DNA of 64,000 nt from Astrocystis sublimbata (lineage: Eukaryota > Ascomycota > Sordariomycetes > Xylariales > Xylariaceae): positions 744,001-808,000 of the forward strand of contig JAJNNY010000008.1 of assembly GCA_022453515.1 (NCBI GenBank). Direction: 5' to 3'. Shown piece by piece: positions 45,964 to 56,958 of the stretch. Each line of letters opens with the position of its first letter. The first letter of the stretch is position 1. The notes below the pieces were generated by a model. That model did no database searches. It was not told where the DNA came from and saw only the letters and a program-made list of their open reading frames with translations. Made by a program: the position numbers and the translations under genes.

Positions 45964-47544
45964 ATGGACCCCCTAATCACCTCAGAATTATCGAAGTGCG
46001 ATGATGGCATCCCCTTCAGCCCAAAATATCACCATGTCCACAGCACCTGGGCCAAGACTTTTCTGTCTCGACCGGACCTTTACTTCCAACCTGAGACTCT
46101 GGAAGAGATCGAAAAGATCGTGAAGCTGGCTCACAGATGTCATCGCCGCATCACAACCACTGGTTGCGGCCATTCTCCCAGCTCTTTGACCTGCACTTCT
46201 TCTTGGCTTGTCAATCTCGACAGATACAACCGCATTCTGTCCTTCGACCAGGAGAGTGGCGTTGTGGTGATGCAGGCGGGTATCCGCCTATATCAGCTTT
46301 GCGACGAACTGGCGAAGCATGGGCTCGCCATGCCGAATCTTGGGAGCATCAACCAGCAGTCCATTGCTGGTGCCATTTCTACCGGCACACATGGCTCCAG
46401 CCTTCGCCACGGCATCATGTCCGAGAATATCTTGTCGCTACGGATAACCACCGCGGATGGTGTGACACGGTTTTGTTCCCCTGACGAAGACTCAGAGCTC
46501 TTTCGTGCTGCTGTGCTATCCCTTGGCGCGTTGGGGATTATCACCGAGGTGACCTTCCAAGCAGTTCCCGAATTCACCCTGAAGTGGCAGCAGGTCATCG
46601 ATTCGGACCACAAAATGATTAGCGCTTGGGACAAGGGTCTCTGGACCCGAGCTGAATTCGTCCGAGTCTGGTGGTATCCCTACACGCGACGTGCCGTGGT
46701 GTGGCAAGCAGAGAAAACCTCGGAGGCACCTGCAGACCCTCCAAAATCCTACTACGGCGGAGAACTTGGGTATTTCGTCTACCACAACCTGCTCTACGTT
46801 GCACAGTACATCCCGCGCATCCTCCCCTGGGTTGAGCGGTTTGTGTTCGGCATGGAGTTCGGCTTCTCCAATGGCTGCAAGAGCCAGGCGATCCAGCCTA
46901 GTCGCAAGGCCCTGCTCATGAACTGTCTCTACTCTCAATACGTGAACGAATGGGCCATCCCACTACACAAGGGGCCTGAGGCTTTGCGGCGGCTTAGCAG
47001 TTGGTTGAACCAACTACCGCCAACCGATCCAGATTACGTGCTACATGGTATTCCGTTCTCGGCCGAGGGTCTCTGGGTGCACGCCCCCGTTGAGGTGAGG
47101 GTTTCCGATAACTCATCTGCATCACCCAACAGCCGACCATATCTCGACCCAACAGTCGAGGATGGCCCAACACTATATCTCAACGCAACACTTTACCGGC
47201 CTTACTTCCACGATCCTCCTTGCTATCTCCGGTACTATGAGGCGTTCGAGTACCTCATGCGAGAGCTTGGTGGCCGGCCTCACTGGGCAAAGAACTACCA
47301 ATCAAACGGGGTCGAGCTCGAGGAGATGTATGGTGATAGAATGCAGCAGTGGCGGAAGCTTCGGGAGAGGGTCGACCCTGACGGTGTTTTTGTTGGACCT
47401 TGGCATCGTCGCAACGTGCTGGGGGATGGGAACACTCTGCTCAACGAGGAAATCGAGGGCGGCTCGACAAAAGTTTCTGATAAAGCGGTACATTTCAGAG
47501 GTAACATCCCTACCTTGGATAGGGTTCCAAAGGAGGAGTTATAA
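45964..47544 (+). CDS. ALO1: D-arabinono-1,4-lactone oxidase
   Basis: Mitochondrial outer-membrane flavoenzyme that oxidises D-arabinono-1,4-lactone to D-erythroascorbate with release of H2O2, the last step of the fungal ascorbate analogue pathway. It has 526 residues in one exon, the family length. The FAD-binding PCMH domain covers about residues 35-210; TTGCGHSPSSL carries His70, the position at which the flavin is covalently attached in related aldonolactone oxidases. AGAISTGTHGSS follows as a second FAD contact. The C-terminal ALO domain has a Trp-rich core and the family motif HWAKNY near residue 440. The start ATG is the first one after a stop and fits homolog N-termini. Divergent from REC8 and convergent with RRP43. 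Confidence 0.96.
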   Translation: MDPLITSELSKCDDGIPFSPKYHHVHSTWAKTFLSRPDLYFQPETLEEIEKIVKLAHRCHRRITTTGCGHSPSSLTCTSSWLVNLDRYNRILSFDQESGVVVMQAGIRLYQLCDELAKHGLAMPNLGSINQQSIAGAISTGTHGSSLRHGIMSENILSLRITTADGVTRFCSPDEDSELFRAAVLSLGALGIITEVTFQAVPEFTLKWQQVIDSDHKMISAWDKGLWTRAEFVRVWWYPYTRRAVVWQAEKTSEAPADPPKSYYGGELGYFVYHNLLYVAQYIPRILPWVERFVFGMEFGFSNGCKSQAIQPSRKALLMNCLYSQYVNEWAIPLHKGPEALRRLSSWLNQLPPTDPDYVLHGIPFSAEGLWVHAPVEVRVSDNSSASPNSRPYLDPTVEDGPTLYLNATLYRPYFHDPPCYLRYYEAFEYLMRELGGRPHWAKNYQSNGVELEEMYGDRMQQWRKLRERVDPDGVFVGPWHRRNVLGDGNTLLNEEIEGGSTKVSDKAVHFRGNIPTLDRVPKEEL

Positions 47545-48090
47545 CTCGACTTCTACCAAGTTCAATAAATTCCGACGAAGTACGATTTTTGGCGACTCCT
47601 GAACCAGACTTGATCCTTAGATGTGACCGTAGAAACACAGACCATAGGCTTTGGTCCTCGATCTTATACCGATATACACAGGCTGTCTTGCTTAGGATAC
47701 ACAAAAAAAACACATTACCTAGTAATCAGTCAGGTAAGTAGCACATCATGGATGACTTATAACTTGTGCCCGCATACACCGATCGACAACAAACATTTTG
47801 GTAAGAAATCAAATCAGCCAAGCCGGATTCTCTGTTATTATTAAGTAACTGCAGCTTTCAGAATTGTGGTGTATATTGTAGTACTCATAATGTTTAGGCA
47901 ATGGGCGTCACAATTGATGACCTAAACTCAGTTCCTCAGTACCTGGCACTAAAGTTCCCATGTGAAATTATATAACCCCCTGGCATGTGCGTGCCAGAGC
48001 AAGACAACCAAAAAAATGTATGCGTGACATTGTATCATTGGGTATCATTGTTTCTTTTCTTTCTATTTCATTTCCTTCGTCTACGAGCCA
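47545..48090. other. Convergent 3' spacer ALO1 / RRP43
   Basis: An AT-rich 546-bp stretch between convergent genes. No further feature is seen. Confidence 0.5.
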
Positions 48091-49176
48091 TCATAAAACC
48101 TTCTTGAAGTCCTGCCATCTGCCTTCCGCAACCTTGACAAACCTCCTCATGACTTCCTGCCCAACAATTGTGCCACCACTCTTCGAGATACCGAGAATCC
48201 TCGTGTCTTCGCTCTTGTCGGAGCGATCTACCACAACCGTCACCGTCTCGTCGCACAGGCTCTCCTCGAACCGGTCCGGATCGACCAGGATCCAGAACGA
48301 ATCCTTTTTATCGCCGCTTCTCGAGCTCTGGCTCTGGCTCTGCTTGAGGCGATCCTTGGCGGTGAAGACGGCGGCAGTGCAGGCGACCGGAAGCCCGGAC
48401 ACGGACAGCGGCACAGGGGCCTCCCGGCGCGAGCACAGGACCATCTCGCGATCGGCATCCCACCGGGCGTGGGGCAGTTTCGTGTTACGCAGGGCGGCAA
48501 CCACGGCGGCCCAGGCGGCATCGAAGGGGTTTCCGTCAAGGGAGACGAAGAGTAGGTCGATGTAGAGGACCCAATAGGCTTTCACTTCCCGGGTGGGGAT
48601 TGCTATGCCGACCCCATCTATATCGTCATCCTGCATGTGCTCGTCATCGCCCTCTGCCTCGGCTCCGGCTTCATCGGCGCTCGGGTCGTGGTATATCCGC
48701 AGGTCCTGGACGTCGAGGAGGCCAGAGCTGTGCAGGAGGGAGTACACGCGCGTGCTCAGGGTCTGCGCGAGGGTGGTGGGGGGCACGCCTGGCAGGTACT
48801 CGGGGGCGCAGCCCGTGGCGAGCTCGATGTTGGGCACGAGGAGGTCGTACTCGCGGAGTTCGGCCGTACTCGCTGTGTCGTCGTCGGCTCCGGGGGGCGG
48901 AGGGCGGTAATTGGGTATCTGCGAGGTCGCGAGGGTCTCGCCGCGCACGCCGCAGACGACGGTGGTGTCGCCGGTGCGTACTACGGCGCTGCCGTGGGCA
49001 TGTGTGAGGGAGGCGGTGTTGACGAAGGGCGGACGAGCCTGCGTTGGCTGGCGGCCATTTGTGCGGGAGGCGGGCGTGCCTGGCACGGAGGGTTGCAGGT
49101 TGGCGAGAAGGTATGGGTGCGGTGATAGCTTGGCGTATACGGCGCTCGAGAGCGTCTGCGAGGTCTGGGTCGCCAT
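48091..49176 (-). CDS. RRP43: Exosome ring subunit Rrp43 (RNase PH-like)
   Basis: Structural subunit of the six-membered RNase PH ring of the nuclear and cytoplasmic RNA exosome, which processes 5.8S rRNA and degrades RNA from the 3' end. It has 361 residues in one exon. The first RNase PH domain includes SLTHAHGSAVVRTGDTTVVCGVRGE (given here by its ends, residues about 54-80) and PNIELATGCAPEYLPG. The second domain follows YIDLLFVSLDGNPFDAAW and ends at KSGGTIVGQEVMRRFVKVAE. An acidic insert of about 25 residues (near 170-190) lies between them. Rrp43 is favoured over Rrp42 or Rrp45 by the order of motifs, with good but not complete certainty. It is divergent from the second ferric reductase. 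Confidence 0.85.
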   Translation of the reverse strand: MATQTSQTLSSAVYAKLSPHPYLLANLQPSVPGTPASRTNGRQPTQARPPFVNTASLTHAHGSAVVRTGDTTVVCGVRGETLATSQIPNYRPPPPGADDDTASTAELREYDLLVPNIELATGCAPEYLPGVPPTTLAQTLSTRVYSLLHSSGLLDVQDLRIYHDPSADEAGAEAEGDDEHMQDDDIDGVGIAIPTREVKAYWVLYIDLLFVSLDGNPFDAAWAAVVAALRNTKLPHARWDADREMVLCSRREAPVPLSVSGLPVACTAAVFTAKDRLKQSQSQSSRSGDKKDSFWILVDPDRFEESLCDETVTVVVDRSDKSEDTRILGISKSGGTIVGQEVMRRFVKVAEGRWQDFKKVL

Positions 49177-51850
49177 TGCAGGCGTGCGCGATCACAAGAA
49201 GTGAGGAATTGGCGGCTTGATGGGGCTATGATGCACAGGTTGGGCGGCGGCAGGCGGTGTTTGATGACGGGTTTTTGGAAATTTCAATGGGTCAACGACA
49301 GCCTCGCGGGGCTAGCTACGACAGGTCAGGACTCGGAAAGGTGCCTCTTACCGAAGGCGCACAGTAAATGCTAAGGTTGGATAGGTAGGTAGCTGTACCT
49401 GTGCCGGCAAGTAGCTTAGTGGGGTCAGCTGCAGGGTCACACCGGGCCGGGCCATACTAGCCCACAGGCGTGGTTATAGGTACATCGCCTGCCTATAACA
49501 CCAGCGGCCATTAAGGGAGACACATCGAGAACATGTAACCTGGAAATGCCTGCGTCTGTGGTACAAGTCGGCACTTACAAAATGTCTCGAAAAAAAGCAA
49601 ATTTTCACATCAATAAGCTGAGGGTGTAATGGTGGCTTGATCAGCTGCAGCATACATATGTAAGTCATCTATTTTGCATGCCGGGATGAGGAGATCAGCG
49701 GCCGGGAAGGAGGTTGTATACAACTTAGTGTTAGTAAAACTCGGACAGCTGAAGCGACAAGCTGACAGGCGACAGGTTCAAGCAGACCGAAAGACGGGAT
49801 GAAGGAGATAAGCACCTATTCCATTCTGTGTTGTGTTGCGCAACACAGACCTGTGATGCTGCTGTCCCGACTCTGCAATCTGGCCCAAGCGAGCCAAGTA
49901 CTACCCCATCATATTTTCCCCGGGTGGAGACCGAGATGCTGCTTGGCAGATGTTGTGCTGGTGTGCTGGTGTGTTGGTGTTCCTGTCTCGCCTGTGGTGT
50001 TCGAGAGTGTGTTCTCTTGTTCTCGCGCTCGCCCGTATCCAGCAATGCGGGCCATTTTTCAGGCCTGCGACACGTTGGGCACATCACATCCCATCACAGT
50101 GACAACGGGCGCAATTTACCGATTAGTGTTATCAGATTGAGGGACGTTGGCCCCATTCGGCAAGTGTTGGAATCCGGCGCAGAGCACAGGGACCTTCCAC
50201 GCATCCAGATTCGCCGGCATAGAGATGCAGCTACATTTACCAAGTGGAGAGCTATCCGGGGGCAGCTGTCAGCTCCCGCCAATGAGAACTCGCCGTTACG
50301 CGCCCAGCCACCACCACCACACTCACCAGAGTCACCACACTCATCCCTAAGGTCCCCTTCCCCTTCCCTTGTGTCTGTAGAAGAGCCCAGCCCAGATGCG
50401 TGTGCGCCTCGATTACCTACACATAGCAGTTCACATCACTTACTCAGGCCCGTCATGTCCGTCAGGCACGCCAGGCCCTGTCCAGGCACACTTGATATCA
50501 CGTCACCAACCTAATCTGGCTTGAGTTGGCGGGAACCAAGGGAGTCCGTCACCTACATAAGCAGGATTTGCGACGATGGCTTCTCCCTTTTCCTCGAGGC
50601 AGTTCATAGCGACTGTCGACCGGGCTGGGAGAATCATGTCTCCCTCGCCTCTTCATGCATATGGCAAAGCACCGTGATAACACCTCAATCTCTACCCAAA
50701 ACGCGTGGCTTCAGACTAGCCCACCGGGATCGTGAGCAGCACTTCCAGCTGGTTGTCCGTCTCCTAAGCCTGGTCCTCGTCGGTCTCCCTCTGCTCTCTT
50801 AGAGGTTCTCACCTGAATTAGCCTACGATCCCCGGTCGCTCTTATGCTCACCTATCTCTACTAGCACTGCAACCAGCTGCTGCTTGTATATGTAAGTTGG
50901 CGGGATTGGCGGGATCTCTGCATACAGTAGCATATCCGGCTGCTCTACACCCAGCCTAGCGCAAGGAGTGCATATGATAATCCAACATTTACACGAACCC
51001 TTGTCGCCTCCCGGTTCCGCCACCTTGACGATCCTGCCACTCTTGTCCCAACGGCCTGCCAAGCATGCTTGATGGGTTGTCCAACTCGATCTAGCGTGTG
51101 CGCGACAGTTCCTGTGTGCAGTCTCTGTGCATCCTGCATGGGTGTACATGGTCAGTTTGCGGGGGGGCTCTCCGACCCATCAGCCAATATTAAAGTGCGG
51201 TCAACCGCTGGGTCGCTCGACTTTCACATCTTCATCGCTAGTCCGAGTCCCCTGTGTGCATTGCTCGTTGCTGATTGAACAATTCCGTCCAAGCCCACCA
51301 AGGTTGCATTCCGTGATCGTGCAAAGAACTCTTGTGAACCGAAGAATCAGAACAACTGTGTGACGAGGTGACACCTCGAGACACCTCTCTGGCCCATAAT
51401 AGCGCGGTGTATCTGACGATATACGCATCCCCCCACCCCGTCCCGTCACGGCAACTATAGTTCAAATCTGCTATTATATCCATCCGACATAACTTACCCC
51501 AACTCCCTTCGGGTGCCCCGTGCTGTTCCCTTCTTCTTCACTGTCCAGACGAGCGGATCCCTTCGGTGTCATCCGGACGGCTTCTCCTGCCTTGGTCTGA
51601 GGGATCTCTGCTTCATTAATATTATACGGCTCTTATCCACTTTCAGTCTTCTACCACCGAGACTTGAAGTACGCGTACAAGCAGCAGCAGTCTCCATTGC
51701 CTTCGAGGTGGCCTGGGTGCTTATACGTCGCGTCGCGCCGCGCTAGGAACTTTATCGACGATATCTCCACGACGTTAAGACCACCATGGTTAGGACTTAA
51801 TTGATGCTTGATTTCTACTATCTAATATCAGGGTAATCGACCTGTTCGCC
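49177..51850. promoter_or_regulatory. Divergent spacer RRP43 / ferric reductase 2
   Basis: 2.7 kb without a recognised gene. A TAGGTAGGTAG motif sits near 49382-49392 and a pyrimidine-rich leader begins about 51.5 kb. It includes the GATA-type site listed separately. Confidence 0.5.
50129..50137 (-). promoter_or_regulatory. Possible siderophore-type GATA factor site
   Basis: The minus strand reads ATCTGATAA, an exact match to ATCWGATAA, the extended GATA site bound by iron-responsive repressors of the SreA/Urbs1 type. It lies 1.7 kb upstream of a ferric reductase. A single 9-bp match can arise by chance in 64 kb. Confidence 0.25.
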
Positions 51851-54430
51851 ATGGGGTCGGACATCCATACGATAGTGGCAAGGGCCGCTGGCTTCGTGGA
51901 AAGACTGACAAAACGCATTGATATACCTGTCACACCATCGAGCCCCCCGGGCTTGATCGAGGCCACAACCGTTGACCCATGGACAAAGTCAGGAAAATAC
52001 GGTCTCGCATGGACCTACTTTAGTATCGCTTTCGTGGCAGTGGTGGTTTTGGTAAGGATATGGCACTGGTGGCAAGATAAGATACGACAGGCCATCTACA
52101 AGCAAGAGGTGGAACAACACTATCAAGACCTATACAGCGCGAGCCCGAGCTATGCGGGCATGCAGTTCTTTCCAGAAGAACGCGGCGAGAAAAAAGACTT
52201 CAAACCCAAGACGGACTTCTCCGCCGTTGGGCCTGTGCTTGATACTTTGGCGCTTTTCCGATGGGTATTTTACAGACCGATACCCGATCTCGTGTGGCGC
52301 AAACATCGATTTACGTTTTCGTCTCTCGCCGTTCTGGCTCTCGGACTGATCGCCCTGATATTCACGTCGTTGTTTGTTTTTCTCAGACAGCCACTCTATT
52401 GGCAGAGCATCCAGTATGGTTCACCGCCTGTCGCCATCCGATCGGGTATGCTTGCGGTTGCTATGACTCCTTGGATCGTCGCCACGAGCATGAAAGCGAA
52501 CGTACTTACACTCATCACCGGTATTGGACCAGAACGACTCAATGTCATTCACAGATGGGCCGGGTACTTGTGCCTTTTCCTATCGCTGATACATACCATA
52601 CCCTTCTTCGTCCAGCCCGTATGGGATGAGGGTGCTTTAGGGGTCTACTCGAAGCTTTTCCCCGAAGGCAGTGGTGTGGTCTATGGCACAGGAATTGCAT
52701 GCCTTGTTCCACTAGGATGGCTTTGTGTTGCCTCGCTCCCATTCATTCGCAGAATCGCATATGAGCTGTTCATTACACTGCATATCCCGGTTGGAGTCTT
52801 ATATATCGGAGTCCTCTTTTGGCACACGAAGAATTATCTGGCTACTTGGGACTATTTATTCGCCACCATCGCCATATGGGTATTCTGTTATCTGTACCGA
52901 TTCTCGAAGCTCAACTGGGTGAAGCCATGGCGATCTTCGTTTCTTGTGGGAGACGAAGCCGCCATCACCCTGATGACGGAAAATGCCATCAAGATCACCA
53001 TTCCAACACAGATGAAATGGAAACCTGGACAGTTCGTCTATCTCCGAATCCCTGGAATCTCATTCATGGACAACCACCCTTTCACCATCTCATCCCTGTG
53101 CAGCGAAGACTTTCCCTCTGAATACGGCGAGCAATATAGAGATTGCACAGTTGTCTTCAAGCCCTATGGCGGCTTTACCCGAAGAGTCTTGGAGACAGCC
53201 ATTGAGAAGGGTCCAATGCATACATATCGAGCATACCTGGATGGCCCTTACGGCGGTATGCGCCGAGAGCTTGCTGCTTTTGACACATGCATCCTGATCG
53301 CTGGCGGAAGTGGTGTCACTGCCGTGATGTCTCAATTACTCAATCTCATCAAGCGGATGAGAGACGGCAAAGCAATTACGAAAAAGGTGGTAGTAGTATG
53401 GGCTTTGAAACGCCTCGAGGCGATGGACTGGTTCCGTGAGGAACTACGCATTTGTCGCGACTCGGCGCCGCCAGAGAGTGTGACGTGCAAATTCTTCGTT
53501 ACCGCGGCGGTCCGACAGTCAAGAATTCCGCCGCACCACCAACGCGCCCCACGGCCTCTCAGCAATGTATTCCATGACCGACTGGATGGGTTCGTAGCCA
53601 ATATCGCTTCAAAGCGCCACTCGCAGATGATCCGAGACGAAGCGCAAGGCAACCCCGAATATGAGCAACAGCTGCGGGCCGAAGATGAGGACCGATTCAC
53701 AGCTCTCCCTCAACAAAAGTATCTCCAACCGAACTACGCACCAGCTCAACGCCCACCGCGCGAGAATAATTGTTCGTCGCCCCAGGAAGAGTCCTTGCGC
53801 AGATTAGAGGGCCGAGACGCCAGTGATGTAGAGGAGATGGAACTGCCGCATCTCAATGCCAACGGTTTCCCGGAAGAGAAAAAGGGGGAGTTCCATTTCC
53901 CACCGCTCCGGCCACGACCGGAAATGCAGCCGCATTTCAACTACGGACCTCCTTCCCCGCGCAATTTCCCGCCACCCCCTGGTGCAGAAGATGCTGCGGG
54001 CACCCAATCGCAGGGCGCGGTGCACCCGCCCGAGCTCGCGCATCTCCGTACCACCAACCTACCCGGACAGCCAGGCGTCCGGCCTACATCTACCTTCGGA
54101 CCGCCGTCCGGGTTCGACTTCGGCTTCCCCGAGACACCGACGGACTTCCAGAAGAGCCTGATGCGCTTCGCCTTCCCAGTGCCCCACCAGATCGATGGCG
54201 GGTGGACCGTCGAGTACGGACGACCGGATCTAGGGTATATGTTGCGAGAGTGGACGACGGGAGGGTCCGACGGTCGCGGCATCCTGGGGCGGCGAACAGC
54301 TGTCTTCGTCTGTGGTCCGCCGGCCATGCGAGTCGGGGTCGCGAACACAGTTGCGCGGCTGCAGGCTGAGATCTGGGGCGACCCGATGCTCGAGGAGATC
54401 TTCCTGCACACAGAGAACTATGCGCTCTAG
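51851..54430 (+). CDS. Large FRE-type ferric reductase with Pro-rich insertion
   Basis: Plasma-membrane metalloreductase expected to pass electrons from NADPH via FAD and two hemes to external Fe(III)/Cu(II). It has 859 residues in one frame, larger than the 600-700 common in the family. Heme ligands lie in NVIHRWAGYLCLFLSLIHT and LHIPVGVLYIGVLFWHT, both His-X13-His. The FAD motif is HPFTISS, the NADPH glycine-rich motif is ILIAGGSGVTAVMSQLL, and a CGPPAMR motif precedes the conserved end TENYAL. About 215 residues (roughly 555-770), rich in Pro, Glu and Arg, are inserted inside the NADPH-binding lobe, between FFVTAAVR and GRPDLGYMLREW. The insertion is probably disordered and cytosolic. No introns are evident. 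An iron-uptake role follows from the family; vacuolar or mating-related roles exist for some members. Confidence 0.92.
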   Translation: MGSDIHTIVARAAGFVERLTKRIDIPVTPSSPPGLIEATTVDPWTKSGKYGLAWTYFSIAFVAVVVLVRIWHWWQDKIRQAIYKQEVEQHYQDLYSASPSYAGMQFFPEERGEKKDFKPKTDFSAVGPVLDTLALFRWVFYRPIPDLVWRKHRFTFSSLAVLALGLIALIFTSLFVFLRQPLYWQSIQYGSPPVAIRSGMLAVAMTPWIVATSMKANVLTLITGIGPERLNVIHRWAGYLCLFLSLIHTIPFFVQPVWDEGALGVYSKLFPEGSGVVYGTGIACLVPLGWLCVASLPFIRRIAYELFITLHIPVGVLYIGVLFWHTKNYLATWDYLFATIAIWVFCYLYRFSKLNWVKPWRSSFLVGDEAAITLMTENAIKITIPTQMKWKPGQFVYLRIPGISFMDNHPFTISSLCSEDFPSEYGEQYRDCTVVFKPYGGFTRRVLETAIEKGPMHTYRAYLDGPYGGMRRELAAFDTCILIAGGSGVTAVMSQLLNLIKRMRDGKAITKKVVVVWALKRLEAMDWFREELRICRDSAPPESVTCKFFVTAAVRQSRIPPHHQRAPRPLSNVFHDRLDGFVANIASKRHSQMIRDEAQGNPEYEQQLRAEDEDRFTALPQQKYLQPNYAPAQRPPRENNCSSPQEESLRRLEGRDASDVEEMELPHLNANGFPEEKKGEFHFPPLRPRPEMQPHFNYGPPSPRNFPPPPGAEDAAGTQSQGAVHPPELAHLRTTNLPGQPGVRPTSTFGPPSGFDFGFPETPTDFQKSLMRFAFPVPHQIDGGWTVEYGRPDLGYMLREWTTGGSDGRGILGRRTAVFVCGPPAMRVGVANTVARLQAEIWGDPMLEEIFLHTENYAL

Positions 54431-55382
54431 AAGTGCCAAGAGCCAGGTGTGAGGTGATCCTGTATATATGTTTACATCACGGTGGCAGGTTATTTGTCGA
54501 CCTTTGTGTCTTATCGGCTTGCGAGGGAGTGGACAAGGGCCGACTGATAACCGTGCAACGACTGGCGTTTCTGGGAAAGGGTGTTGAGATACCAACTTGC
54601 ATTTGTGTTTTGGGGTTGGCTGATGCGATTGTTTTTGTTGTTTGTGCGATTGTATGTACGAGTACCTATTCGAAACAGCACCTGTTGAGAGAGTGCTTCT
54701 CAAAGAAGACGATACCTTTGGAGTAATTACACATCTACGTATGTCGCTAGATGTTTCGCTTAATAGAAAGATCACAACCATGAATGTCTTGCTTTTTGAT
54801 AGGTATACATCGATGCATTATAGTACAATCGGTAACTGCATCTTGCCAGGTGCTCTCGCCAAGAAATCACCATGTCATCATGTACATAATAGGTACTGCC
54901 AATGTGTACAGTTCCCGGTACAGTGCAGGACGCACTATTGACTGTGCTCCAGTCAGCAACTGACAAGCTTTTCAACCGTCGCAACGTGGAAATTGGCAAA
55001 ACTATCAGAAGTAACAGGGTGTCAAAACATATTCACACTCTTTTTCGGGAGAAGGTACGGGACCACACCTGCTCATTATATATATATATACTTGAGCAGA
55101 TCCTGCATGTGGCTTTGAGAGGGCAGCATTCGGTTGCTCATACCACTTGATCGAGAATGAGCACGGACCAGTCATTCTTGAATCCTCATATCAACATCCC
55201 AGGATGAAGCAAGAACAGGGCAATTCCTAAAATCAACACAATCAAAAATAGAAGGGGGGGCCTCAACAAGTCATTGCATTGCGTATGATACAGGCATTTC
55301 GAATTGGTTGTGGTACTTAATCAGAGTACATACATACCATTGTTTCAAAGGTGTTTGGATTGAAAGAATCACTTCTCAAAGG
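54431..55382. other. Spacer between ferric reductase 2 and SPP1
   Basis: 3' region of the reductase and promoter of SPP1, transcribed the same way. It contains a short TA run at about 55078-55091. Nothing else is recognised. Confidence 0.5.
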
Positions 55383-56958
55383 ATGGCGCATCATGAGGCT
55401 GCAGGAGACGATGATGTGGAGATGGGAGGCGCGGATTCGGATCTTGCAGCGGGAACCGGCAGGAAAACCACGGCGCCCACCGAATCAACTCAACCGACAC
55501 GCAGCCACCACTCTTACACCTCATCCAGCTTTGAGCTCGGCTCGGCGCCAAACGAGGGGCACCCGCCACCACCCACCTCCTCACCCACCGGCACAGACTC
55601 GTCCAGGATGAAGCCCGCACCTAAGAAGAAGGGCACTGCCGCCACCAAGAAGCCGGCGACCAAGAAGACCAAAGACCCAAAGTCGCGCGTCAGAGCAGCA
55701 GGGGCTGCGACCCGGAAGGGCGGCAGCGGCGGAGGAGGAAGGAGAGGCGGTGGTGGAAATGGGGGCAGCAGCGACGACGACGAGACAGACAACGGTCCGT
55801 ACTGTCTGTGCCGGGGCCCGGACGACCACAGGTGGATGATCGGCTGCGACGTGTGCGAGGACTGGTTCCACGGCGAATGCGTCGACCTGGCTAAGGATGT
55901 AGGCGAGAAGCTCGTCGAGCGCTTCGTGTGTCCGAACTGCACCGATAACCGCAACAACTACACCAAGTTTCGAAAGACGTGCGCCCTCGCCAGCTGCGGG
56001 ACCGCCGCCCGCCTCTACACGCAGTCGCCCAAGGACCGCAGCGTCTTCTGCTGCGACGAGCACTGCGACGCCTGGTGGGCTTCCATGATCGCCACGCTGC
56101 CCACCAAGGCCGCCTCCAAGACGGCGCTCGAGGTCCTCACGCAGGAGGATCTGATTGGGCTTCTCATCGCGACTGCTGATAAGGGTGGTTGGAAACTTGG
56201 CGACAAGCCATTCGGTACGTCGTGCATTTCGTTTCTTGATTCCTACGTCTCGTTTCAACCCTAGGTCTCAACAGCCTAGCCAGAAACCCAAATTCTCTGC
56301 CTAAATATCACATACCACATCGCCCTCCACTTAATTTGAAACTAACCCTCCACCCACCCACCCAGGCAACGTAGAAGGTCTCTGGGCCAACGGTCTGCCG
56401 ACGCGGCCCGACGTGCTCAGCGACGAGGAGCAGGCGTTCCTGCAGACCTCCACCGCCGAGCGCCTCGCGCTCGGCGCCGAGATCGTGCAGTACAAGAAGA
56501 TGATGCAGCTGCTCGACTGGGCCAACGCGCGGCGCCAGGGCGCCGTCGAGGCCGGCAAGTTCACCAAGGACAGCTGCGGCTACGACTACCGGCTCGACAC
56601 CGTCTCCGTGCGCGTCCAGTTCGCCGCCTGGCTCGACACCCCCGAGGGCCAGGCCGTCTTCAAGGCCGGCAAGCTCGAGGCTCCTCTAGCCAATGGTCAT
56701 AATGAGGACGAGGATGATGACGACGGAAACGCAGTTGTTGACGCAACCACCCACGGCACCTGCGACCGCAAGCGCTGCAAACCCCACGCCGGCTGGTATA
56801 AAGTACTAATGGGCGTTGTCCGCGTCCTGATCAAGGAGACGGCCACGGCGGCCGCTGCCAAGCTCGAGGCCGAAGGCGCTATGCGCTCGGCGGCCGAGGC
56901 GAGGTACGAGAGGCGCCAGCTGGAGAACAATTACGTCGAGGTCTTGAGCGAAAATTAG
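55383..56958 (+). CDS. SPP1: Spp1-type PHD-finger subunit of Set1/COMPASS
   Basis: Chromatin reader that binds H3K4me2/3 and helps the Set1 complex methylate H3K4; in yeast it also links chromosome axes to meiotic break sites. Proposed CDS join(55383..56214, 56366..56958), 474 residues. The start used is MAHHEAAGDD; an upstream in-frame Met at 55308 is less likely. A disordered Lys/Gly-rich N-terminus of 135 residues precedes the PHD finger (about 140-187): YCLC, the aromatic-cage region WMIGCDVCEDWFHGEC, and FVCPNC. A second Cys/His-rich zinc segment follows (CALASCGTAARL, FCCDEHCDAWW). The C-terminal helical part with CGYDYRLD and CDRKRCKPHAGW is typical of Spp1/CFP1. The 151-nt intron has a CTAAC branch. 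Codons are strongly GC-ending. Confidence 0.92.
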
